64,000 nt of DNA from an uncultured Collinsella sp. (GCA_934668345.1 CAKUNE010000001.1:248001-312000), one strand, 5' to 3'. Positions 35,786 to 44,605 are shown, numbered from the stretch's first letter. Notes: a model not told the origin generated them from the letters alone. Program-made: numbers and translations.

Positions 35786-36202
35786 CTACTCGGCCTCTTC
35801 GGTATCCTTCGCATCGTCGGGCTCAACGGACTCGACGGGCACCGAGGTCACGTTGTCCTCGACCGAATCAACGATGTCGCGCACATGGGCCAGGAAGGCC
35901 GTGCGCTCGGGGGCGGTCATGACGCGGACGCGAGCCAGAATGAGTTCGTCGAGCACGCGCTGAGCCGCGGTCTCGCCCTGCATGCCCAGACGCTCGGTCA
36001 GGTCGGAGATGGTGCCACCGGCCTGCTCGAACATGTCGGACACGCTGCGGGCGATATCGGGGGCGCCTGCGTCCTTGCGCACCTGCTCACCCTTGGTATT
36101 GAGGTCGTCGAGGACCTTCTTGCTACCCTCGACGGCAACAGCGGCGGCGCCGAAGCCCACGTTGATGGCGCCGTTAACAAGCTGATCGAGTTTCATAACC
36201 AT
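35786..36202 (-). CDS. Phasin family protein
   Basis: 138 residues, mostly amphipathic helix. The N-terminal VNGAINVGFGAAAVAVEG, then VLDDLNTKGEQVRKD and a helix ending in LARVRVMTAPERTAFLAHVRDI fit the phasin-like (PhaF/PhaI-type) family. The C-terminal tail is acidic. Start ATG at 36202 after GGAG at 6 nt. No PHA synthase is nearby, so the role is probably as a partner of the UbiB-like protein encoded next, not granule coating. Confidence 0.75.
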   Translation of the reverse strand: MVMKLDQLVNGAINVGFGAAAVAVEGSKKVLDDLNTKGEQVRKDAGAPDIARSVSDMFEQAGGTISDLTERLGMQGETAAQRVLDELILARVRVMTAPERTAFLAHVRDIVDSVEDNVTSVPVESVEPDDAKDTEEAE

Positions 36203-36273
36203 GGTTGTCTCCAATCATGAACAACTGCATTGGCCTTCTTGTACCCAAGATTGCGCGAAAGCGACAAAGCGTT

Positions 36274-37797
36274 TTACCTGATGTTATCGTTCATCGCGAA
36301 GGAGTTCTTCATGGCGCAGCTCGTGGTGTAGAGCACCTTGCCCAGCAGAGCATCGGTCTCCACGCGCACGCGCTCGGCGAAGGCCTCGTTGGCGCGTGCC
36401 AGCTCGGCAGGCACCTCGGCTTCGGGCAGGGTGGCAACGGCGGCGTCAACGTCATGGAGCTGCTTGTGGCCCATGCCGCCGACCTTCTCCTGGTAGTCCT
36501 CAACGGCGCGGCCGCACTCATGGAAGCGGACGTCGGCCAGGGCGCCGATCAGGCGATTGGCCCAGTAAAAGTTCTCGGAGGTCACGCGGGCCTGCGTGTC
36601 GGCGTAGTACTCGGGCATGGTCTCGACGTTGGCGTACAGCGGGACCAGCGCGTTAAACGAGTTGGAGCCAAAGGCCATCCACTGCACGGCGCGGTAGGCC
36701 GGCTGCGCATAGGGGCGCAGCTGCAGCACGGCGAGCTGGCTGTTGCGGTTAATCCCGATGGGACGATAGGCGCCGCGTGTGGCGGGCGTACCCTTGCTGC
36801 CGTAGCAGTCGTACTCCGTGCCCTGGTAGTGGCTCGAAAGCACGTACTTAATGTCCTCGATGGTCACCTTGCGCTCGGGCACGCGGCTCCAGGGGATGTC
36901 GTCGCTCTCGGGCGTAAAGTCAGCGTCGGGGCCATCCCACACGTCGCTGGGGTTGAGGCAGCGCTGCATGTACCAGGCGCGCGGCGTGTTGTAGACATGG
37001 TCGCTGTCACTGTGGGAGCCAAAGGCCTCGCGCGGGTTGAAGACCGTTGCGGGACCGTCGCCCTCGACACCCAGCGTCAGGTCAAGATGCCACTCGGTCA
37101 TCCAGGCGCGCAGGCCGGAAGAGCACATGTGGTCGGCCTGGTCGCCCTCGGCGTCGTCCAGGTCAAAGCTGTCAATACCCAGTTGGTTGGGCATGGTCAC
37201 ATAGGCGTCGTCGGGCACGCGCTTGGCAATCCAGTGGTGGCCGCCGATGGTCTCGAGCCACCAAATCTCGTCCACGTCGCTAAAGGCGATACCGTTGTTC
37301 TCGTAGGTGCCGTAGCGCTCGAGCAGATCGCCCAGGATACGCACGCCGTCGCGGGCAGACTTGGCGTACGGCAGCACCAGGGTCACCATGTCCTCTTCGC
37401 CCAGGCCGCCGGGCTGCGCCGGGACGTAGCCGTCCTCGCCCTCGTTGCCCTTGGCGGGCACATAGTCCACGAGCGGATCGGCGCCGCGGACGCGCTCGTT
37501 GGTGGTGAGCGTCTCGGTTGCAGACATCCCGACGTTGAGCTCATTGAATCCGGCCTCGGCCCAGATGCCGTGACCGGGGATGACATCGGGAACGCTCGTG
37601 TAGCGCATGGGATTATCAGGCAGCTCGATGGTCAGATGGCTCAGAACGCTCGTGTAGACGCGCGGCTGCTCGTCGGGGTGCACCACGCGCATACGCTTGG
37701 GCTCAAACACCCCGTTGGACGAGTCCTCGTTGCGGGCAACCAGCGTCGACCCGTCATAGCTCGCGTTCTTACCAACCAGAATCGTTGTGCACGGCAT
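36274..37797 (-). CDS. C69 family dipeptidase (PepD)
   Basis: 507 residues. N-terminal nucleophile hydrolase of family C69 (U34): after the initial Met-Pro the catalytic Cys3 begins CTTILVGKNAS, followed by DGSTLVARNEDS as in lactobacillal PepDA. Cleaves dipeptides in the cytoplasm; there is no signal peptide. The ATG at 37797 is chosen because AAGGAGG is 6 nt upstream; an ATG two codons earlier overlaps that site. Stands alone, with a MITE-like element upstream. Confidence 0.9.
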   Translation of the reverse strand: MPCTTILVGKNASYDGSTLVARNEDSSNGVFEPKRMRVVHPDEQPRVYTSVLSHLTIELPDNPMRYTSVPDVIPGHGIWAEAGFNELNVGMSATETLTTNERVRGADPLVDYVPAKGNEGEDGYVPAQPGGLGEEDMVTLVLPYAKSARDGVRILGDLLERYGTYENNGIAFSDVDEIWWLETIGGHHWIAKRVPDDAYVTMPNQLGIDSFDLDDAEGDQADHMCSSGLRAWMTEWHLDLTLGVEGDGPATVFNPREAFGSHSDSDHVYNTPRAWYMQRCLNPSDVWDGPDADFTPESDDIPWSRVPERKVTIEDIKYVLSSHYQGTEYDCYGSKGTPATRGAYRPIGINRNSQLAVLQLRPYAQPAYRAVQWMAFGSNSFNALVPLYANVETMPEYYADTQARVTSENFYWANRLIGALADVRFHECGRAVEDYQEKVGGMGHKQLHDVDAAVATLPEAEVPAELARANEAFAERVRVETDALLGKVLYTTSCAMKNSFAMNDNIR

Positions 37798-37895
37798 GCG
37801 CATCCTCCTTGAGCGAAGAAATCAAACGGTAACAGTGTATCGCTTCGACGCAAAAAGGGCGAAACCACAGTCGCCACGACCCCCTCGCAACCCCT

Positions 37896-38125
37896 GTGGT
37901 CAAAAAATGCCAAATATGAGTACTGTCACCAATTTAGTAGCAGCGATTTGCTCAAGTTCAGACGCTAGAAATCCCCACTTGTCCAAAAGCTGAGTGAAGT
38001 AATTCCCCAAAGGTCCAATAAAAGAGACTCCCTAACGATATTTAATATCATTAGGGAGTTAAATCAATCTCAATAATATGTAACCAACAAGGCAACAGTA
38101 CTCATATTTGGCATTTTTTGACCAC
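37896..38125. mobile_element. MITE-like element, 230 bp with 31-bp perfect terminal inverted repeats
   Basis: The ends 37896-37926 and 38095-38125 are perfect 31-nt inverted complements (outer GTGGTCAAAAAATGCC, inner AAATATGAGTACTGT). The interior is clearly more AT-rich than the neighbours and contains no gene. Inside is a second hairpin, 38027-38041 with 38045-38059, fully paired with one G-U on the minus strand and followed there by CTCTTTTATT. That inner hairpin may serve as terminator for folD. CCCC stands outside both ends. No transposase is present, so it would be moved in trans. Confidence 0.75.
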
Positions 38126-38163
38126 GGGGTATCTAACCAACCCCCTAAACAGCCGCGGAACGC

Positions 38164-39018
38164 CTATTTCGCCGCGCGTTCGGCCGCCTCGATCACGTGC
38201 TTGGCGAGAATCGCCGTCGTCACGGCGCCCACGCCGCCCGGCACGGGCGTAATCGCGCCAACAAGCGGCTCCGCGGCATCAAAATCGACGTCGCCGACCA
38301 ACTTGCCGGCCGCCTCGTCCCAGTTAATGCCAACGTCGATGACCGTCTGGCCCTCGCGGACCGCATCCGCGCCAATCGTGCGCGCACGTCCGACCGCGGC
38401 GACCACAATATCGGCAGCACGGCATTCGACAGCAAGGTCGCGCGTGTGCGTATGGCACGTCGTCACCGTAGCGTTGCGCGCCGTAAGCATGGCGGCAACA
38501 GGACGGCCAATTACCAGTGAGCGACCGACAACGGCAACTTTGGCACCATCCAGTTCCACGCCATAGTGATCCAGAATCGCCAGCACGGCTTCGGCCGTGC
38601 AAGGGGCAAAACCCTCGCCGCGACCCGAAAGCGCGGTAAGCAGCGAAGCTGGCGTCATGGAGTCAACGTCCTTGGCGGGATCGAGCGCCGCAGCGACGGC
38701 GCCTTCGTCAAGGCCGGCAGGCAGCGGACGGAACATCAGGCAGCCATGAACACTCGGATCGGCGTTGATATCCTCGATGGCAGCAATAAGCTCGTCTTGC
38801 GAGACATCGGAAGGCAGCAACACGCGACGAGCTTCGATACCAACCTTTTCACAGCGTTTGAGCGCGCCGCGCTCGTAGGACAGGTCGTCCTCGCGCTCGC
38901 CCACACGGACGATAGCCAACGTCGGAACAACGCCGCGCTCGCACAGCGCAGCGCAGCGAGAGGCAAGCTCCTCAGTCAAAGCTCGGGCGACGGGAGCACC
39001 CTTTAGCAGTTCGGCCAT
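38164..39018 (-). CDS. folD: FolD-family methylene-THF dehydrogenase lacking cyclohydrolase residues
   Basis: 284 residues; interconverts methylene- and methenyl-THF with NAD(P). Substrate segment RPLPAG, KDVDSMTP, the nucleotide motif VVGRSLVIGRPVA and ITPVPGGVGAVT identify FolD. However, the catalytic Tyr-x3-Lys is Tyr48-x3-Ala52 (YERGALKRC), and the Gln of the VQLPLP motif is Phe96 (LMFRPLP). Lys and Gln are needed for cyclohydrolase but not dehydrogenase activity in studied FolD enzymes. The adjacent fchA, whose stop is 2 bp upstream of this start, provides an alternative cyclohydrolase. Start ATG at 39018. Confidence 0.9.
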   Translation of the reverse strand: MAELLKGAPVARALTEELASRCAALCERGVVPTLAIVRVGEREDDLSYERGALKRCEKVGIEARRVLLPSDVSQDELIAAIEDINADPSVHGCLMFRPLPAGLDEGAVAAALDPAKDVDSMTPASLLTALSGRGEGFAPCTAEAVLAILDHYGVELDGAKVAVVGRSLVIGRPVAAMLTARNATVTTCHTHTRDLAVECRAADIVVAAVGRARTIGADAVREGQTVIDVGINWDEAAGKLVGDVDFDAAEPLVGAITPVPGGVGAVTTAILAKHVIEAAERAAK

Positions 39019-39020
39019 GG

Positions 39021-39653
39021 CTATCCCCTCTTCCTTGCAGCGTCGGCGGCGCGGCGTGCCAGCGCATCGGCGCGCGGTAGCCACGTATCGAGCAACTCGT
39101 CACATGCGGCCTCGAGCTCTTCGGCACGAGCGCGATCCTTCATGGACGTGGTGTTCGCAAAGAGCGTCAAGCTCGCACCCTGCATGGCGGCGCGGCAAAA
39201 GACGGCACCGCACGCCACATCGGACAGCAGCTGGCGCGAACCCTTATCGGCCATGTCCTCGAGCAATGCCAGCGCACGGCCGCAGGCATCCATGATGCGG
39301 TACGGCGGCATGGCGGCCACATGCAGCGCATCCTGAATCGCGGCGGCACGTGCGGGGTCATCGCGGGAAATACCGTACGCCGCCGACACCTGCCCATACG
39401 CGCTAACATCCTCGGCGACCAACTCGACAAGTTCCTGGGCCAACTCATCTGCCTGGGCAAATGCGCGCGTCAGGTCGCCAGCGCGATCAACAAGCGCGGG
39501 GTTGGTTGCCCCGTAACGCGCGACCATCCCGCACAGCGAGGCACCCAGCGCGCCCACAAAGGCGCTCGCGCTGCCGCCGCCGGGAACCGGCTCGCGCGCG
39601 GCCAGTGCCTCGGCAAAATCGCGACAGGTTTTATCCATCATCTCTTGGCTCAT
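39021..39653 (-). CDS. fchA: Methenyl-THF cyclohydrolase FchA
   Basis: 210 residues, formiminotransferase-cyclodeaminase (FTCD_C) family. The motif PVPGGGSASAFVGALGASLCGMVA is diagnostic, and the rest is all-helical. FchA hydrolyses 5,10-methenyl-THF to 10-formyl-THF. It is co-transcribed with and probably translationally linked to folD. The ATG at 39653 is chosen with AAGGTG at 8 nt; an ATG two codons upstream is too close to that site. A strong hairpin lies in the leader (39681-39708). fhs, which makes 10-formyl-THF from formate, is at 50632. Confidence 0.9.
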   Translation of the reverse strand: MSQEMMDKTCRDFAEALAAREPVPGGGSASAFVGALGASLCGMVARYGATNPALVDRAGDLTRAFAQADELAQELVELVAEDVSAYGQVSAAYGISRDDPARAAAIQDALHVAAMPPYRIMDACGRALALLEDMADKGSRQLLSDVACGAVFCRAAMQGASLTLFANTTSMKDRARAEELEAACDELLDTWLPRADALARRAADAARKRG

Positions 39654-39680
39654 ACGCATGCACCTTCAAGTCATATACAT

Positions 39681-39708
39681 CGGTCGGGTGGCAGCCGCCT
39701 GCCGACCG
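39681..39708 (-). promoter_or_regulatory. Hairpin in the fchA-folD leader
   Basis: On the minus strand CGGTC-GGCAG-GCGG-CTGCC-ACCC-GACCG forms a compact hairpin 28 nt upstream of the fchA start. It has no T-run and does not fit a THF riboswitch. Confidence 0.4.
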
Positions 39709-39814
39709 TATCGATCACATAATGGTGCTAAGTCTAGCCCATAAGCAGACGAGCGTCAGCGTACCTGGCCATCGCGGATTTCTATGGCACACGATAGGCG
39801 GCGGCAACGCAAAC

Positions 39815-39832
39815 ATGGGACACATGGCCCAC
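39815..39832. promoter_or_regulatory. 18-bp box upstream of lipoprotein 1
   Basis: ATGGGACACATGGCCCAC is found identically at 40769-40786 before the paralogous lipoprotein gene. It has partial dyad symmetry (TGGG...CCCA). It may be a shared operator or part of the duplicated unit. Confidence 0.4.
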
Positions 39833-40029
39833 CTTTCGAGACTCCCCGGCAGCGGCAACTGGGGCATACATATAGGTAAGGAGCCCTATGTTGGGGCAAG
39901 CTCATCACGGCACCGGACGACGAATGGAGGAATAACCGCACAGTAAACAAAGGCATCATGTGCATGCGTAACCGCCGCCCCAGCGATCCGCGGCACACGA
40001 TGTCCCTGGCAGACAAGGAGGACGCCACC

Positions 40030-40632
40030 ATGAAGAAAAAGACCCTATCGATCCTTTCCCTTTGCATCGCCCTCTTTGCCGCGTTTGCCCTTGTCGGCTG
40101 CGACGGGAGCGCATCGGGCGGAGGCAGCAGCGCCGCCAAGGGCGAGAGCAAGGAAAAGGCCCCCGTCGCCGAGAAGACCGACTTTATCTGGTTTAAGGTC
40201 GAGATGCCCGAGGGCGTTGGCGTAAGCGACTCCGCCGGCAAGAACGCCGACAGGGTCCAGCTCACCTTCCCCGAGAACGAGAACACCACGGTCGACCGTT
40301 TCATCCCCGTTTGGCAAGAGAAGATGACGGCCGAAGAGTCCTTTGCCGAGCAGGCCGAAAGGCATACTGGTACGTTCCAGTGGGAAGACGGCGATCCCGT
40401 CGAATACAACGGCAGGACATGGCTCACCGGAACGTGCAAGGACAATGGCGGTACTTATACCTACCTCTTTTCCGACGTCGACACGGGAAGCATCTACATC
40501 TTGATTAGGAACGTCGAGCTTCACGAGAAAGAAGCTGAGGCGCTCCTCAACTCCATTGAGTTCCCCGATGACATGAAGGCGGCCGTGAGTGAGGCACGCG
40601 GCGTCGAGATTTCGAGCATCGAGATCAAATAG
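40030..40632 (+). CDS. Lipoprotein of unknown function, paralog 1
   Basis: 200 residues. Signal peptide with lipobox LVGC (about residues 20-23), a short Ser/Gly/Lys linker, then a soluble domain starting KTDFIWFKVEMPEGV. No known domain was recognised. The neighbouring paralog shares this opening, DRFIPV, the Y-NG-(R/K)TW stretch and the C-terminal IEIK. The ATG is preceded by AAGGAGG. A terminator follows. Confidence 0.8.
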   Translation: MKKKTLSILSLCIALFAAFALVGCDGSASGGGSSAAKGESKEKAPVAEKTDFIWFKVEMPEGVGVSDSAGKNADRVQLTFPENENTTVDRFIPVWQEKMTAEESFAEQAERHTGTFQWEDGDPVEYNGRTWLTGTCKDNGGTYTYLFSDVDTGSIYILIRNVELHEKEAEALLNSIEFPDDMKAAVSEARGVEISSIEIK

Positions 40633-40688
40633 CAAGTGCCTACGCGCGTCCGCACGCGTTCCATTAAAAGCGCGGGCGCCCAACCCCG

Positions 40689-40722
40689 GGGAGGGTCGGC
40701 AGCTTCGGCCCTCCCCTCTCTT
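40689..40722 (+). terminator. Terminator of lipoprotein 1
   Basis: GGGGAGGG...CCCTCCCC stem around a short GTCGGCAGCTTCGGC segment, followed by a TCTCTT tract. Confidence 0.7.
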
Positions 40723-40768
40723 GCGTCCACATATATTGCCACTTATCGGCGCAAATCCGACCCCCAGA

Positions 40769-40786
40769 ATGGGACACATGGCCCAC
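40769..40786. promoter_or_regulatory. 18-bp box upstream of lipoprotein 2
   Basis: Identical to 39815-39832. It lies 74 bp before the start codon here and about 200 bp before it in the first copy. Confidence 0.4.
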
Positions 40787-40859
40787 GCTAGCGAGCCGCT
40801 CGCGCGTACAGTAAAGGCAGGTAATCCATGGGCGGTTACAGATCGAGGAGGACACGACC

Positions 40860-41453
40860 ATGAAAAAGAAGGCCTTTGCGATTCTCACCCTCTGCTTGAG
40901 TCTCTTTGCCGCAGTTGCCCTGGTGGGCTGCGGCGGAAGTGGCGGTGCTGCCGGCAGTGGCGGTGGCGGCGGAGCGGAAAAGCCAGCCGTGGATATGAGG
41001 ACCGACTTCATCTGGTTTAAGGTCGAGGTCCCCGAGGGCGTCGAGGTCACCGACGTCGCCGGCGATACCGCCGACAGGGCCCAGTTTAAGTTCACCGAGA
41101 GCGAGCACGCCAGCGACCGCTTCATCCCCGTCTTTGACTCCGACAAGAACGCCGACGAACTGTTCGACTACGAGGCCAAATGGAATGCCAGCTTTGAGTG
41201 GACCGAGAACGATCCCGTCAAGTACAACGGCAAGACTTGGCGCAACGCTTCCTACACTCATTCGGGCGGCGTGACGACCGAGTACTTCACCGAGGCGGGC
41301 GGCGGCAGTGTGTACGTGCGTATCGACAACGTCGAAGAGCACAAGGACGCCGTCGAGACCATGATGAAGTCCCTTGAGTTTGCCGACGACATCGCCGAGG
41401 CCAAGACCGAGGCCATGGACGTTAAGCTCGACGACATCGAGATCAAGCGCTAA
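40860..41453 (+). CDS. Lipoprotein of unknown function, paralog 2
   Basis: 197 residues. Signal peptide with lipobox LVGC, a Gly/Ser-rich linker, then the same domain as the upstream paralog (TDFIWFKVEVPEGV, DRFIPVF, VKYNGKTWRNAS, LDDIEIK). The two arose by tandem duplication and have since diverged. The ATG is preceded by GAGGAGG. No function is known. Confidence 0.8.
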   Translation: MKKKAFAILTLCLSLFAAVALVGCGGSGGAAGSGGGGGAEKPAVDMRTDFIWFKVEVPEGVEVTDVAGDTADRAQFKFTESEHASDRFIPVFDSDKNADELFDYEAKWNASFEWTENDPVKYNGKTWRNASYTHSGGVTTEYFTEAGGGSVYVRIDNVEEHKDAVETMMKSLEFADDIAEAKTEAMDVKLDDIEIKR

Positions 41454-41523
41454 GCGACTGGCGAGCGCAGCGGGAAACACGAGCGCAGTGCAAACAAGCG
41501 ACGATACCCCAGCGCTTCGTACC

Positions 41524-41557
41524 AAGGGAGGGCCGGTAAACCGACCCTCCCTTTCTT
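41524..41557 (+). terminator. Terminator of lipoprotein 2
   Basis: AAGGGAGGGCCGG pairs with CCGACCCTCCCTT around a TAAA loop (one mismatch), followed by TCTT. Confidence 0.75.
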
Positions 41558-41757
41558 ATGCCGGCAGCCGACGAACGCGAAGATGCCGGACTCCGAAACC
41601 ATCCCAGACACGGTAGCAACACAAATAGACAAACACCCCAACACGTCCGCCCGCCGATTTATTGCGCCGCGCAGACAATTAAACCGGCACCTTTAAACAT
41701 CTGGGCAGTATAGTGACCCAAACGAGTGCATAACCGCACCCTGCGAATGGAGGAGTT

Positions 41758-44241
41758 ATGACCGAACACCACGCCATCAGTCGCCGAGCGTTTACGTTGG
41801 GCCTAGGACTCGCGGCGTTGTCGCCGCTTGCAAGCCTGCCCGAAACCGCGACGCTGGGTATTCCCCTGCGAGCGGCATTTGCAGAAGACACGCCCACACC
41901 GGCGGCCAACCTCGACAAGTTCGTCATTCGCCTTCGCCCCGCGGGCTATTTTCGCACCGCGAGCGTCAACGAAGACGGCAACGTCATCGGCAACGTCTGC
42001 CACCTGTTTAATGACGGCACGTCCAGCAAGCTCATCCTTGAGCACGTAGTGACCGATACAGAAAATACAAATTGGTATGCCATCCGCACCCTGCTCAATT
42101 TCGAAGAGCACAAGAAGACGGGCTACAGCATTTGGTCGGTCGATGGCGACTCGGACAAAGATGGAAAGGTCATCCACGTATGGAGTGGCGAGCATGACGG
42201 CAAGGCCAGCCGCTCTTTTGCGTTCGACCGCCAGTCAAACGGAACCTACATCATCCGAGACCGCACAAACGAGAAAAAAGACATTAATTACCTGGCCATA
42301 GAAAAGGACGGCAAAGACCAAGACAACAACAAGATCTGCCACAAGAGGAAGAGCATTCCGTGGGAGCTCGAACTTGTCGGTTACGACAAGGGCGAGATCA
42401 ATACCACGGTTAGAAGTATCGACTGGATCACGTATAGCAGCTACGTCGACGGACCATGCTGGATGAAATACGTCGACGGCAACAAATACCTCGACGAGCT
42501 GAGCATCCCGGGTACGCACGATTCGGGCACCTGCAGCGTGGACAACGACACTGAGCCCCAATCCTCGCAAGTAAAATGCCAGCAGGATTACATTCCCACG
42601 CAGTTGCTCGAGGGAATCCGCTATTTTGATATCCGGCTCGGAAAGGGCGACAACCCCGGTATCTGCCACGGGGATTTCTACCTATTCAAAAAAGACGGGT
42701 ACTATCTGCATCTCTCCGATGTCATCGGGTACTTTAAAACGTTTTTGAGCGAAAACCCGTCAGAAGCGCTTATCATGCTCGCATCGCGCGGCAACGACGA
42801 GGCTACCGACGAAAGCATAACGACGGCCTTCGCCAAGGTTATGGCCGATAACCCCGATCTGTTCTACACGTCGAGCCACGTCCCCACGCTGGGCGAGGTG
42901 CGCGGAAAGATCGTCTTGCTGCGTCGATTTGCACTCGCCGGCAACAGTGTAAACGGCCACACGTGGGGCCTCGACCTTACCGAATGGGATGACAAGATCA
43001 AGGTTCACTCCGACAGCACCACTATGTGTCTCGTCCAAGACGCGCGGGGCTTTGAAGCCGCGGGGGAAACAGGCGACATAGAGCCCTATTGCACCAAGGT
43101 ATACGCCCAGGACAAGTACAAACTCACGGGAACCGACAAGCTCAGCTGGGTCGATAATGCGCTGAAGGAAACGACCGGGCGCACGCGCAACAAGGTGGAC
43201 GTCGTGGACGATGACGGGGCCAAGGTGCCAGTCCAGGAGCGTTGCTGGTCTATCAACTACACCAGCTGCACGGGCTTGTCGCACGGAGGCAATCCTTTTA
43301 CCTCGGCACGAGTGGTCAACGAGCATCTGTACAAGAGCCCGTACATCAACCCCAGCGGCAACGAGGACACAAAGTCAGATTACCTCAAGCACATTGGCAT
43401 TATCGCATCCGACTTTGTTGATGCGGCGCTGGCCCGGAGCATCTATCAGCGCAATTACGATGCGCAGCACGAACAGACGGCTTCATACTACCTCCCGACC
43501 CGCATGCGCATGACGTACGGCAATTCGCTGAGCGACGCCTCGCTCCAGGATGGCAAGACCGTTGGCGAGGGCCATTTCCGCCTCGTCGACAGCAGCAACG
43601 TACTCAACGTAGCAGCCTCGGGCCGTGCATTTGCCATCGAATACATTGATGTCGACGCCCTAGGCAACGAGACCGCTACAGGACTGCAGGGCTCCGTGCC
43701 CATCGATATCGATCCACTCGCGCTGACGCCCCATTTTGAGGGACTCGAAGGCCTTAAGGCCGGCGAAGACGTGCGCGCCAAGGTCACCGCACTGCTCGAG
43801 GGCAAGCTCGAAAACGATGCTTGCACGGCCCAGCTCGAGTTTTTGCACGACGCAAACGGCGCACCGGGGACAGTGATGACCGAGGGCGAGACATTTACCG
43901 CAGGAGCATACTGGGTGCGCGCAAATGGGCTCTTGGGCGACGCGGCACAAAACTACACGCTCGCCGGCAACGGAGCCGCGAGCTTTACCGTAGCGGCCTC
44001 GGGCAGCGCAGGCGGCAGTAGCACTGGCGCTGGCACCGACACTGACCCTAAGGCAGACGGCGCCGACAAGGACAAGAACGGCAACAGCAACAAGAGCAAG
44101 GGCTCGGGCGGAAAGCTTGCCGACACAGGTGACGGCTCCGGCATCGCCGCCGGGCTCGCTGCTGCCGCCGTGGCAACGACGGTCGCTGGCGCAGCAATGC
44201 TTGCCAGTGACCGCGAAAACGCTGGGGACAGTAGCGAATAG
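41758..44241 (+). CDS. Surface-anchored PI-PLC-like phosphodiesterase with Tat signal and LADTG tail
   Basis: 827 residues. The N-terminus carries a twin-arginine signal (ISRRAFTLGLGLAAL). Residues about 45-230 are an unassigned, lectin-like region. The PI-PLC X-type domain (about 250-595) has LSIPGTHDSG with the first catalytic His, YFDIRLGK with the arginine, CHGDFY with the second His, and MLASRGN. A roughly 190-residue region follows, then a Gly/Asp/Lys-rich linker and the sorting-type tail LADTG, hydrophobic helix and charged end. LAxTG is the motif used by class E sortases of actinobacteria. The substrate could be phosphatidylinositol, or glycolipids of host or bacteria. Start ATG after GGAGGAG. 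Confidence 0.88.
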   Translation: MTEHHAISRRAFTLGLGLAALSPLASLPETATLGIPLRAAFAEDTPTPAANLDKFVIRLRPAGYFRTASVNEDGNVIGNVCHLFNDGTSSKLILEHVVTDTENTNWYAIRTLLNFEEHKKTGYSIWSVDGDSDKDGKVIHVWSGEHDGKASRSFAFDRQSNGTYIIRDRTNEKKDINYLAIEKDGKDQDNNKICHKRKSIPWELELVGYDKGEINTTVRSIDWITYSSYVDGPCWMKYVDGNKYLDELSIPGTHDSGTCSVDNDTEPQSSQVKCQQDYIPTQLLEGIRYFDIRLGKGDNPGICHGDFYLFKKDGYYLHLSDVIGYFKTFLSENPSEALIMLASRGNDEATDESITTAFAKVMADNPDLFYTSSHVPTLGEVRGKIVLLRRFALAGNSVNGHTWGLDLTEWDDKIKVHSDSTTMCLVQDARGFEAAGETGDIEPYCTKVYAQDKYKLTGTDKLSWVDNALKETTGRTRNKVDVVDDDGAKVPVQERCWSINYTSCTGLSHGGNPFTSARVVNEHLYKSPYINPSGNEDTKSDYLKHIGIIASDFVDAALARSIYQRNYDAQHEQTASYYLPTRMRMTYGNSLSDASLQDGKTVGEGHFRLVDSSNVLNVAASGRAFAIEYIDVDALGNETATGLQGSVPIDIDPLALTPHFEGLEGLKAGEDVRAKVTALLEGKLENDACTAQLEFLHDANGAPGTVMTEGETFTAGAYWVRANGLLGDAAQNYTLAGNGAASFTVAASGSAGGSSTGAGTDTDPKADGADKDKNGNSNKSKGSGGKLADTGDGSGIAAGLAAAAVATTVAGAAMLASDRENAGDSSE

Positions 44242-44271
44242 GCAAGCCGGCCTTTTAGACACATCGACTCG

Positions 44272-44311
44272 ATCGGGGGCGCAGGACACCGTTCTGTGCC
44301 CCCGATTTTTA
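44272..44311 (+). terminator. Terminator of the PI-PLC-like gene
   Basis: ATCGGGGGC pairs with GCCCCCGAT and is followed by TTTTT. Confidence 0.85.
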
Positions 44312-44335
44312 CCTTGGCCCGAACGCCGCTATAGG

Positions 44336-44605
44336 CTACATCACCATGTTCAGCGCGTTCACAAATTCCTGGGCCTTCGCACGGCTACTCAGGCTAAAGA
44401 CGCAAGCGGTCAACAGTCGATTGCGCAGAAAAACATCGCGGCCCTTGATCCTGTTGACCCCCGTAATGTCCTTAAGATAGACAATCTCGGTGTGCTTGCC
44501 ACCAAACGTGCCCTTCTTGAGCACCTCGATACGGTTGGGGTAGATCTTGACGTCTTTAAAGCTACCCGAACCCTTGTCCTGAAACAGCAAGGTGTTGTTG
44601 TCCAT
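44336..44605 (-). CDS. Small protein, PH-like fold suspected
   Basis: 89 residues. An alternation of beta-strand-like segments (TLLFQDKG, VKIYPNRIEVLKKG, EIVYLKDITGV) and a C-terminal helix (SRAKAQEFVNALNMV) recalls bacterial PH-domain-like proteins, but no family was confirmed. Start ATG at 44605 after GGAG at 8 nt; an in-frame codon at 44650 is less likely. Converges on the PI-PLC-like gene. Confidence 0.7.
   Translation of the reverse strand: MDNNTLLFQDKGSGSFKDVKIYPNRIEVLKKGTFGGKHTEIVYLKDITGVNRIKGRDVFLRNRLLTACVFSLSSRAKAQEFVNALNMVM

Noticed and set aside
38027..38059. attC-like integron site inside the 230-bp element
   Set aside because: The perfect 31-bp terminal repeats fit a MITE better; there is no integrase and no attC core sites.
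39660..39730. THF riboswitch upstream of fchA-folD
   Set aside because: The hairpin is simple and lacks the conserved THF riboswitch core.
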